DNA of 7,838 bases from JBCBKZ01 sp039026975 (lineage in GTDB: Bacteria; Bacteroidota; Bacteroidia; J057): NCBI GenBank assembly GCA_039026975.1, contig JBCCLI010000319.1, positions 1 to 7,838 on the forward strand, written 5' to 3'. Every line of letters begins with the position of its first letter. Within the stretch, counting starts at the first letter, position 1. This document shows, piece after piece, positions 1 through 6,612 of the stretch. The translations under genes and the position numbers were made by a program. The notes under the pieces were generated by a model that was given only the letters and a program-made list of their open reading frames with translations, searched no databases and was not told where the DNA came from.

Positions 1-188
1 TCAAAATTCAGGCCTGGTTTGGCTAAAATAGTTGGATTCATATACACTTATCTTATTCTCATGAACAATCTATCTCTCTAACGTATAGAAAATAGGGAAA
101 GTTAGGCATCAGATCAAGATAATTTGTGCTTTTAGAATACTTGAAAAATAAATCATTAGTAAGCGAACTAATGTCAATAGATTAGTAG
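1..188. other. Non-coding stretch left of the NTPase gene
   Basis: I see no convincing coding sequence here. The stretch is AT-rich and lies downstream of the stop codon of the leftward NTPase gene. The only structure I can support is the hairpin with T-rich tail described separately at 142-173. The window edge cuts the region, so a gene or promoter further left may extend into it unseen. Confidence 0.6.
142..173 (-). terminator. Probable intrinsic terminator of the leftward operon
   Basis: CATTAGT (154-160) and ACTAATG (167-173) form a perfect 7-bp inverted repeat around a 6-base loop. Read on the minus strand, the stem is followed at once by ATTTATTTTTC, a T-rich tail. It begins about 15 bases past the NTPase stop codon, where a terminator is expected. 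The stem has only two G-C pairs, so termination may be leaky. No comparable tail follows it on the plus strand. Confidence 0.5.
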
Positions 189-2345
189 CTAGGCTTCAGA
201 TTTCTCAAATGCTACATCATCAGGCTGAGCACTTTCCTTCCTAATTTCAGGAATGCCGAAAAGGACTGCATTCAATTTACCGGGTGCATCCATGTATAGG
301 TTTAGGGGAATTCCTATATGTGCAGGAAGATCTTTCTGCCAGTACCTGCCTTGCCACCAACCCTGAGATAATTGAATTTGGTCTGCCTTCGTAAAATAAG
401 AAAGCCCTTGGCTATCTCTGCCGTATACATCTGATAGTTTTTTCAAATATTCTTTTAAATGATTCTCATGGAGGGCAAGAGAAAAACTACTGCTAAAGGA
501 GAGGTTCATACTTCCTCCAGGAAATACCCATGCAGTTAACTTATCAAACATACCTGCCATGGGCTCATCAAGAAAGCCCTCATATACTTTGGGAGCATGT
601 TCTCCAGCCAAGCTGCTTAGGTGGGTAGCGGCAAAGCGCTCTCCTGGGATTTCCGGTAGCTCCCAAAGCATCAGGTTAAATAGATTCTCTGGGCTGATAA
701 TGATCTGCCTATCCGGCCTGGGATGGCTGTAAGCAAAAGGTAACTCAGGATCTTTTCTTTCAGATAGGGTGTCTTTAGCTAACCTCAATGGGTCTACAGG
801 ATCTTTCCTGAAGACTTGCCAGCTCCCTTGAATATCAGCATCTACTTCAGGAATAAAAAGCCTGACTTCATGGTTAGGGAGAAAGGGCAGAAAGTGGGTA
901 GATAGATCTGTGAGATTAGCTTCCTTTAAATAAATCCCCTCCAATTTACTGCAAGCTTTCAGAAAGCGTAAATCCACTGTCCTAAATTTATTGAGAAACA
1001 GATGGGTAAGCTGCTGAAAATGACGGGCCTCTATCTCCAGTAGGGAGAGCTTATCTTCCGTAAATGGATCCAGGTAAAATCCCCATTCTTTCTCTTCTTC
1101 ATGAAAACCCGCCAGGCTCAGGTTCCAAATGCTTTCTAGCCAAAAGCTCCTAAGTTCAGGTAAGCGTGCTGATCCTAAGATAAGGTCGGGGATCTGTTCC
1201 ATGAATACGCCCTTAGCCAATAAATGAGCCAGCATACTAGGGTGTGCAAACATGATATGGCCGTCAGGATTATGGGTTAAGACTTCCTGGCTGAGCTTTC
1301 TGGGAGTAATACCGTGCTTCTGCAATAAGGCATAAAACTGGGCTTCCGGGATAAAGTACCCTCCCCGCCTTTCTACCTGGGTGAACATATCATAAGCTAA
1401 GAAGACAAGTAGTTCCAGCAGAGAATCCTGCTCCCTTACTTTTTCAGATGGCATACCCATGCTATTATGGCTCGCCCACCTATTGATAATACGCTCCCAG
1501 GCTTGGTTCTCAGACTTTAGGGGGGCCTCTTCTTCTACCAGGAATTTTGTGTATTGCCAGAGGACAGGCTTCTCAAACAGCTCTGCCGTTTGGGAGAGTA
1601 TAGCCTTAAGCCTCAGCCTAGGCTGGAAAGAAAATGCTTTACTATGTTTTTTAAACAGCTTGAGCTGCTGCTTATGAGAAAGGGGCAACAAAAATAGGGT
1701 AAGGAAAAGGGCTGACTGCTCGGCACCTTCCAACCTGACATACTCCTCTTGGTCTGAGAAAGCTACATACTGGTTCAAGTAGAGGTGGTTAGAACTAATA
1801 ATTACTTTGGCAAAGTTGGCCGTAGCGGCTAGCAACTCATCTATTCTTTTTTTAAAATCTGTCATCCCTCTCCCATCTTCATCTAAGCCATCCAGTAGAA
1901 GAATAGTCTTTTCCGGAGATGGATAAGCTACCAAGGTAGAGAGTACCCCTACCTCATGGCAAGTATGGAAGGCTATGTGATATGGCTTTCTCCACTGAAG
2001 ATGATAGGAAGCTAAGAGATGAACCAGTAGCTGGGTCTTACCAGCGCCGCCCTCCCCTAAAATGAGGAAGGTCCTGTAAGCAAAATAGTCTTTTGAAAAA
2101 GCTTCCTTTAAAAAGAAATACTGGATTTCCTCCACAGGCTCTTTTCCATGAAAGGTGAGACTATAAGACAGAGGGAAGTATTCTCCCAAATAAGTATCAG
2201 CATAGGAGGGAGAAAAGGCCACTTCCAGTAGCTTTCTAACAGACCTATACTTTCTCCACCAAAGGGCATACCTAAGGCCAGCAAATAGAACTGCCAGGAC
2301 TACAACAGCAAGAATGAGAATGAGTGTAGGTGAAAAATCTGGCAT
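189..2345 (-). CDS. Membrane-anchored NACHT-type (STAND) P-loop NTPase with unrecognised C-terminal domain
   Basis: This is a 718-residue protein. Residues 7-24 are one strongly hydrophobic helix followed by a basic cluster (R25, R31, K32, R34, R37, K38), which predicts a short outside N-terminus and a cytoplasmic body. Walker A is GEGGAGKT at 97-104. Walker B is LLLDGLDE at 149-156, with the small residue and paired acidics typical of NACHT ATPases. A helical region follows and ends in F366-x-H368-x-S370, resembling the F-x-H-x-S motif that closes many STAND NTPase modules. Residues about 445-500 are leucine-rich and vaguely LRR-like. Residues about 505-718 match nothing I know and include a Gly/Ser-rich patch (609-621) and W663, W664 and W669. 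The family generally couples ATP-dependent oligomerisation to signalling, and several bacterial members act in phage defence; a role here is inference. The start is supported by the membrane helix. It lies 9 bp downstream of the methyltransferase gene, so the two are probably cotranscribed. At the usual sensor-1 position the sequence is IISSNH, without the common arginine. AAA+-like signalling ATPase is the alternative label. Confidence 0.8.
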   Translation of the reverse strand: MPDFSPTLILILAVVVLAVLFAGLRYALWWRKYRSVRKLLEVAFSPSYADTYLGEYFPLSYSLTFHGKEPVEEIQYFFLKEAFSKDYFAYRTFLILGEGGAGKTQLLVHLLASYHLQWRKPYHIAFHTCHEVGVLSTLVAYPSPEKTILLLDGLDEDGRGMTDFKKRIDELLAATANFAKVIISSNHLYLNQYVAFSDQEEYVRLEGAEQSALFLTLFLLPLSHKQQLKLFKKHSKAFSFQPRLRLKAILSQTAELFEKPVLWQYTKFLVEEEAPLKSENQAWERIINRWASHNSMGMPSEKVREQDSLLELLVFLAYDMFTQVERRGGYFIPEAQFYALLQKHGITPRKLSQEVLTHNPDGHIMFAHPSMLAHLLAKGVFMEQIPDLILGSARLPELRSFWLESIWNLSLAGFHEEEKEWGFYLDPFTEDKLSLLEIEARHFQQLTHLFLNKFRTVDLRFLKACSKLEGIYLKEANLTDLSTHFLPFLPNHEVRLFIPEVDADIQGSWQVFRKDPVDPLRLAKDTLSERKDPELPFAYSHPRPDRQIIISPENLFNLMLWELPEIPGERFAATHLSSLAGEHAPKVYEGFLDEPMAGMFDKLTAWVFPGGSMNLSFSSSFSLALHENHLKEYLKKLSDVYGRDSQGLSYFTKADQIQLSQGWWQGRYWQKDLPAHIGIPLNLYMDAPGKLNAVLFGIPEIRKESAQPDDVAFEKSEA

Positions 2346-2354
2346 GAACAGTAA

Positions 2355-3116
2355 TTAAGAGTTAGCTGCAGACAGATGGTGCATAAATATCCCACCTGCA
2401 ATCCCCACATTCAGGGATTCTCCCTTCCCACGTCTCGGTATAGTAAGCATACGATTTTGAAAGGATTTTCTTGTCTCGGCACTTACTCCATTTGCTTCAT
2501 TTCCTAACAGTATCCACTCCCCTGCCTGAAAATGGTGATCTCTGAGGGGGGAACCGTCCATATGCGCTAACCATATCCTTGTCTGATGTTGCACTAAAAA
2601 TGAATCCCAATCCTCCACATATATACACTCACACCTAAAAACCGCCCCCATAGAACTCCTTAATACCTTTGGGTTAAATAAATCCACTGTATCTGCAGAG
2701 CAGTATACCCTCTGAATCCCAAACCAATCTGCCGTCCGTAGCAAGGTGCCTAAATTACCAGGGTCCTGAACTTTTTCCAATAAAAGGGCCGAGGTAGTAG
2801 GAGTAATAAGGTAAGGTTGATTAGCTGGCATACCAACTACTGCCATAATCCCTTCCCCATGAACCTGTGTTGACAGCCTGTCAAAATCCTTCGCCGCTAC
2901 CAGGTAATGAGGAATACCCTGGTAAGAGGTAAGATCTGCCAGTAAGCCTTCCTTCCTGGCATCATTTATGAGCACACAGGAGACAGCCCAATTAGATGAC
3001 AGGCCTTCCTCCACTAGTTTTTTCCCTTCAGCTAAAAATAAAGCATGTTCGTATCTATACTTTTTCTGATGAAGTGAAGTAAATAGTTTTAGTTTTGCCT
3101 TTGAGAGGGTCTCCAT
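2355..3116 (-). CDS. TrmH/SpoU-family RNA 2'-O-methyltransferase (SPOUT class)
   Basis: This 253-residue protein probably transfers a methyl group from S-adenosylmethionine to a ribose 2'-OH in rRNA or tRNA, in the cytoplasm. Residues 1-100 fit the small N-terminal substrate-binding domain of this family, with the LFLAEG segment (26-31) that is typical near its start. The catalytic SPOUT domain follows with all three signature motifs: D118-P-G-N121-L-G with R127 (motif 1), LLGNEANG at 203-210 (motif 2), and I226-P227 to E233-S-L-N236-V (motif 3). These motifs form the knotted SAM site. The length is normal for the family and nothing looks broken. The exact target nucleotide cannot be read from sequence, so I give no symbol. 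The ATG at 3116 places the conserved L-S-K start two codons in, supporting this start. The gene leads a two-gene leftward unit with the NTPase, and its start codon interlocks with that of the divergent tamL-like gene. Confidence 0.92.
   Translation of the reverse strand: METLSKAKLKLFTSLHQKKYRYEHALFLAEGKKLVEEGLSSNWAVSCVLINDARKEGLLADLTSYQGIPHYLVAAKDFDRLSTQVHGEGIMAVVGMPANQPYLITPTTSALLLEKVQDPGNLGTLLRTADWFGIQRVYCSADTVDLFNPKVLRSSMGAVFRCECIYVEDWDSFLVQHQTRIWLAHMDGSPLRDHHFQAGEWILLGNEANGVSAETRKSFQNRMLTIPRRGKGESLNVGIAGGIFMHHLSAANS
3090..3097 (+). promoter_or_regulatory. Candidate Bacteroidota -7 promoter element for the tamL-like gene
   Basis: TAGTTTTG is an exact match to the Bacteroidota -7 consensus TAnnTTTG. 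It ends 17 bases before the ATG at 3115, which would give a very short leader. No clean TTG -33 element is visible about 20 bases upstream, only a T-rich stretch ending in CTG. The element lies inside the methyltransferase coding sequence, which is where a promoter must sit because there is no spacer. An 8-mer with two free positions can occur by chance. Confidence 0.35.
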
Positions 3117-5649
3117 GCCAGCAATATTAAGAAAATATGCCGTCTATCTATTGGGAATACTTGTCCTGGCAGGACTGAGTAGCTGTCAGACTACGCGTTT
3201 CTTAGGGCCAGATGAATACCTACTAAAAACTACCCCCACAGTCAGTTCTACCAAAAAAATTCCCAGAGAAGCCCTACAGCAAGCTATAAAGACTGAAACA
3301 AACCGAAGAATGCTATGGCCCAAAACCTATCTTCACCTGTATAATACGGGAAGAGCCATGGCCACGGACAGCTCCTTTCTCAAGAGAATGGTGAGAGGCC
3401 TTACCTTCACACGTAACGCATATGATAAAACCGCCAATTGGCTGCAAGATGGGATAGGAGAGCCGCCCATCCTCATAGATACCACCGCATTGAATGAGGA
3501 TGTAGCCAACTTACGCAATGTGTGTTTCTCTAATGGGTACTTTTATCCTAGCATTACCTATACCATAGACACCATTGATAATTGGTATCACAAACAAAAG
3601 GCAAGGGTCACCTTCCAGGTAGCAGAAAAACAGGCGTATCGTATCCAGGAGGTAGCCTATGAATGGGACAGTACTGCCAATCAACAGATGCTGACTACTT
3701 TTCAGGCAGCCTTTGATACTGCATCATCCTTATTAAATTCAGGCCAACTCTATAACCATACCCTATTTAATCAGGAAAGATCCAGGGCCGCCCTTGCCCT
3801 TAGAAATAAGGGCTTTTTTACTTTCTCTCCCTCCTTTGTAAGCTTTTTAGTAGACACTACCCAGGTACCGTCTCAAGACCAGCCATTAGCTACCAGGCCC
3901 CTTAAGGTAACTACACAAATTTCAACCATAGGTGTTCCCTACCGAATAGGGAAGATGGAGATCAACCTGAGAGCTAACTCTGATAAGCAAGACCAACAGG
4001 AAAACTTCTCTGTAGAACTAAGTGCCAGTATTCTCACAGACAGTGTCAGAGAAGCCTTAAGCCTCAAAGAAAAGCAGTTCTCTTCTGATAATCCTTACAC
4101 CTATACCGTTACTTCTACCATCATTAGAAAGATTAATTTTAACTTCCTGGCAAAGAGAATTTTCCTGGAGCAGGATAGCCTGTATTCATTTGAAAAGGCC
4201 TTACTGACCCAAAAGCGCCTACAGGAACTGGGGATGTTCCAGTACCTCATCATCAACTATGAACCCATAGACAGCCTGGGTATTCTGAATGTAAGTATCA
4301 ACCTGGAACTAGCCCCCCATTACCAAATGAAAGTAGGAGCCGAGGCCTTTACCACCAGTACCTTTGTGGCCAATAATCTACCTGTCATAGGAACCAATAT
4401 TTCCTTTCAGAATAGAAATACCTTTGGGAAGTCAGAATTACTCTCCACCAACCTGGGAGGAAGTGTGGGCTTTTATGGAAGTGCCCTGGAGAGCAATCAG
4501 TTTCAGCGAATCTTTTATGAGATCACAGCAGGGCTAGACCTAAACATACCCCGATTTTTAGCGCCAGAGTTCCTGCAGCGAAATACCCTCATCCAGAATC
4601 CCTCCACCCTCATTTCAGGAACCTTTAATGGAGAAATTCTCTTTGAATATAACAGATACTCTAACGGCCTGAACCTGAACTACAGGTGGAACCACGCCAA
4701 CTCTAGCGATAAGCTGGTTGTGAGTAGCCAGTTTTCCCCCTTGACGGTAGATTTCATCTTCATTGAAGATATCAACAGCGACTTTCAAGATGACATAGAC
4801 CAGCTACCCCTCACCCTCCAACGAGATTATCAGTCCCGCTTTAGTTCCAGAATCTCTTACATCTACACCCGAGCTAACTACAGACTCACTCGCTCCAAAC
4901 CTACATGGTCATTCCGTATTAATGTGGAGGCTGGGGGAAACATTCCATGGATACTAGAGAATATCCTGGATAGTGATCAGGAGGAGGGGGATAACTACCT
5001 CTCCCTATTCCGTTCTCAAAGCAGGGGAAATAGTGAAGGCTTAGCCTATGGGCAGTTTTTAAGAAGTTCTGTAGAAGGAAAACTCTTCCTCCCCATCAAC
5101 AGAAAATCAGAGCTAGTCTTCCGTGGGTATATGGGCTATGGATTTGCGTATAATACGACCCAAATTATTCCCCAGGAAAGCCGCTTTTTCAGCGGGGGTA
5201 CTAACTCCATGCGGGGTTGGCAGTCTAATACCCTAGGTCCAGGTAGGCTTGGATTAAGAGATATTCAGATTGAGAATAATACTGACGGAAGTGCCATTAG
5301 TCTGTTAGCTCCGGGAGGAGAAATCATTTCTGAATTTAATGCAGAGTTGCGGTTTGATGTGTATTCCTACCTGGAAATGGCGCTATTCACAGATGTGGGC
5401 AATGTGTGGTTTGGAAGTACCCCTGTCAATCTGGGGGGAGATAGAGCAGGTCTAGCCACCTTTACCCCTGATAACCTACGCATGGGATGGGATGCCGGAC
5501 TAGGGTTCCGCTTTGACTTTTCCTTCCTCATATTACGGGTAGACCTTGCCCAGCAAATCCATGCCCCTGATGCAGGATGGGTGCTGAATAAGGAGAATGA
5601 CCCAGACAGGCGCTTCCAGCTAAACCTGGGGATTGGATATCCGTTTTAG
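3115..5649 (+). CDS. tamL: TamL-like outer-membrane assembly lipoprotein (BamA/TamA, Omp85 superfamily)
   Basis: This 844-residue protein probably helps insert or assemble outer-membrane proteins. It has a lipoprotein signal peptide with lipobox L21-S-S-C24, so the mature protein should be lipidated at C24. A lipidated TamA relative is characteristic of Bacteroidota and is named TamL. Residues about 25-395 hold POTRA-like repeats: NGYF at 140-143, RNKGFF at 230-235 followed by V246-D-T-T, and a last unit with R368-L and L372-G-M-F (372-375). Residues about 400-844 form the Omp85 beta-barrel, with the loop-6 signature GGTNSMRGW at 694-702 (R700, G701) and a terminal strand ending in phenylalanine, as expected for a beta-signal. 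The length is normal. The start is fixed by the signal peptide; there is no upstream in-frame ATG before a stop. In other Bacteroidota a tamB-like gene often lies beside tamL; here the next gene is an unrelated exported protein. BamA itself is less likely because of the lipobox and the neighbour. Confidence 0.88.
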   Translation: MPAILRKYAVYLLGILVLAGLSSCQTTRFLGPDEYLLKTTPTVSSTKKIPREALQQAIKTETNRRMLWPKTYLHLYNTGRAMATDSSFLKRMVRGLTFTRNAYDKTANWLQDGIGEPPILIDTTALNEDVANLRNVCFSNGYFYPSITYTIDTIDNWYHKQKARVTFQVAEKQAYRIQEVAYEWDSTANQQMLTTFQAAFDTASSLLNSGQLYNHTLFNQERSRAALALRNKGFFTFSPSFVSFLVDTTQVPSQDQPLATRPLKVTTQISTIGVPYRIGKMEINLRANSDKQDQQENFSVELSASILTDSVREALSLKEKQFSSDNPYTYTVTSTIIRKINFNFLAKRIFLEQDSLYSFEKALLTQKRLQELGMFQYLIINYEPIDSLGILNVSINLELAPHYQMKVGAEAFTTSTFVANNLPVIGTNISFQNRNTFGKSELLSTNLGGSVGFYGSALESNQFQRIFYEITAGLDLNIPRFLAPEFLQRNTLIQNPSTLISGTFNGEILFEYNRYSNGLNLNYRWNHANSSDKLVVSSQFSPLTVDFIFIEDINSDFQDDIDQLPLTLQRDYQSRFSSRISYIYTRANYRLTRSKPTWSFRINVEAGGNIPWILENILDSDQEEGDNYLSLFRSQSRGNSEGLAYGQFLRSSVEGKLFLPINRKSELVFRGYMGYGFAYNTTQIIPQESRFFSGGTNSMRGWQSNTLGPGRLGLRDIQIENNTDGSAISLLAPGGEIISEFNAELRFDVYSYLEMALFTDVGNVWFGSTPVNLGGDRAGLATFTPDNLRMGWDAGLGFRFDFSFLILRVDLAQQIHAPDAGWVLNKENDPDRRFQLNLGIGYPF
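3122..3129 (-). promoter_or_regulatory. Weak candidate -7 element for the methyltransferase gene
   Basis: Read on the minus strand this is TAATATTG, one mismatch from the Bacteroidota -7 consensus TAnnTTTG. It lies only a few bases upstream of the start codon at 3116, so a transcript starting from it would be nearly leaderless. No matching -33 element is evident. The true promoter may instead lie deeper inside the tamL-like coding sequence. Confidence 0.15.
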
Positions 5650-5650
5650 A

Positions 5651-5666
5651 AAGAAGATATCTTCTT
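5651..5666. repeat. 16-bp perfect palindrome between tamL-like gene and next gene
   Basis: AAGAAGATATCTTCTT is an uninterrupted palindrome that begins two bases after the tamL-like stop codon (TAG, 5647-5649). As RNA it could form only a weak AT-rich hairpin with an ATAT loop, and no T-run follows on either strand, so it is a poor terminator. It could be a binding site for a dimeric regulator or an mRNA processing or attenuation element. No function is shown by the sequence. Confidence 0.5.
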
Positions 5667-5673
5667 AATTCAC

Positions 5674-5680
5674 AAGGAGA
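5674..5680 (+). promoter_or_regulatory. Strong Shine-Dalgarno sequence before the exported-protein gene
   Basis: AAGGAGA lies directly before the ATG at 5683, with three bases between the end of GGAG and the start codon, which is shorter than ideal. The other starts in this window lack such a motif, in line with the usual SD-poor starts of Bacteroidota, so it stands out. It supports 5683 as the start and allows separate initiation after the tamL-like gene. Confidence 0.5.
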
Positions 5681-5682
5681 AT

Positions 5683-6414
5683 ATGAAACTCATTCTGCCA
5701 ATCCTACTGGTATCCTCCTTGCTTTATTCCCTTACTACCTCTGCTTGCTGTGCAGAAAATAGCTATCGGTTATTCCCTATTGGAGCACTTGAAAATGAGA
5801 TCGTATTTGTAGAAGCTTCCCTTTATAGAAATTGTAAAAGGGGAAGTAGTACAGGGACCGGAATGATCTTTTGGCTGAAGGGAGAGATCAACTTAGTACA
5901 TTTTACTAATGATTCACTAGTTCTCTTGGCTAACCTTGATTCTATAGAGGTAAATGAATGTGCATGCAGGCCCAACACTCAGTATGAGGACAGCAGGTTT
6001 GAGAAGCTACTAAAACCCTCTTACCTGAAAGGAATCAAACTCGCAAGCGATATACCTGGATTTAGAAAAGCAAAGACGAAAAGCATTCACTTTAATGATA
6101 CCACCCGTCTGACAATAAAAGATGAGGTAACTGATAGCTCCTATGAGAGAGTTTTCTTTTATCAGGAAATAAAAGTAGCTACCCTTTCGCTAACAGATAT
6201 TGTTTCCCGTTTTCCTGAAAAATTAGTTGAGATAAGAGAATATGAAACACCTAACAAACAAATAACCATCATACGCCTAAGGTGTCATTTTCTGGATGAA
6301 CGTATTATTAAACGCCAAATAAAGAGATTTAACAACCTAAAAACAGCCTTCTGGAAAGAACAAGCCCACTGGCATGGAACTTCAAGGGATTACTTCTTTA
6401 TTGAGAAAAAATGA
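5683..6414 (+). CDS. Exported protein of unknown function
   Basis: I do not recognise a family for this 243-residue protein. Residues 1-21 form a typical Sec signal peptide (K2, a hydrophobic core from L3 to about L17, then TTSA). Cleavage after A21 or A24 is plausible; a lipoprotein reading at C22 is weaker because position -3 is T19 and not leucine. The mature part has C22, C23, C51, C93, C95 and C201, which could form disulfides outside the cytoplasm. The C93-A-C95 pair lies in ECACRP. The last third is basic, with a cluster at 205-220 (R207, K210, R211, K214, R215, K220), and ends in EKK. No membrane helix is seen after the signal. The gene starts 33 bp after the tamL-like gene on the same strand and is probably cotranscribed from it, which would favour an envelope role, but this is only context. 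A hairpin plus T7 tract follows 113 bases after its stop. Confidence 0.75.
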   Translation: MKLILPILLVSSLLYSLTTSACCAENSYRLFPIGALENEIVFVEASLYRNCKRGSSTGTGMIFWLKGEINLVHFTNDSLVLLANLDSIEVNECACRPNTQYEDSRFEKLLKPSYLKGIKLASDIPGFRKAKTKSIHFNDTTRLTIKDEVTDSSYERVFFYQEIKVATLSLTDIVSRFPEKLVEIREYETPNKQITIIRLRCHFLDERIIKRQIKRFNNLKTAFWKEQAHWHGTSRDYFFIEKK

Positions 6415-6526
6415 TCTCTTAAGAGGGTTGGCCGCCTACGTGGTTGACCATAAGCAGAGAGAGCTTCCATCCTGGAAGTCAGAGTTAGGTTGTAAAAAGG
6501 AGAACACCCATGACATAGTCTTCTAT

Positions 6527-6560
6527 TTTCTGCTGGAATTGGCCATCCAGAAATTTTTTT
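6527..6560 (+). terminator. Probable intrinsic terminator after the exported-protein gene
   Basis: TTTCTG (6527-6532) pairs with CAGAAA (6548-6553). Inside, TGG (6534-6536) pairs with CCA (6543-6545) around a six-base loop, with a small asymmetric bulge between the stems. Seven T residues (6554-6560) follow directly, giving the classic hairpin plus U-tract arrangement on the plus strand. It lies between the exported-protein gene and the aldehyde dehydrogenase gene, so these are probably separate transcription units. The stem is interrupted, hence moderate confidence. Confidence 0.55.
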
Positions 6561-6612
6561 CCCCACCGCAGATTGTTAAATTAGGACAAATAGAATAGTA
6601 AGAAATTGCAAA

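Noticed and set aside
1459..1677. A 72-codon plus-strand open frame inside the NTPase gene
   Set aside because: It lies antisense to a well-supported NTPase coding region and its product shows no recognisable domain.
189..2345. A defence island or toxin-antitoxin module around the NTPase
   Set aside because: The visible neighbours are an RNA methyltransferase, an outer-membrane assembly protein, an unknown exported protein and an aldehyde dehydrogenase. No integrase, transposase, restriction or toxin gene and no terminal repeats are present in the window.
3333..3518. A 61-codon minus-strand open frame inside the tamL-like gene
   Set aside because: It is antisense to the POTRA-coding region and has no supporting features.
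6416..6425. Palindrome CTCTTAAGAG just after the exported-protein stop codon
   Set aside because: It is only 10 bp, has no loop and no tail. Such short palindromes are common by chance.
6464..6478. Hairpin CTTCCA-TCC-TGGAAG as a terminator
   Set aside because: The stem is good, but no T-rich tract follows on either strand; the hairpin at 6527-6560 with T7 is the better terminator.
6374..6598. A 74-codon open frame overlapping the end of the exported-protein gene and running to just before the aldehyde dehydrogenase
   Set aside because: It overlaps the upstream gene by 41 bases in another frame, has no convincing start signal or recognisable sequence, and contains the hairpin plus T7 tract that reads as a terminator. 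It is more likely non-coding.
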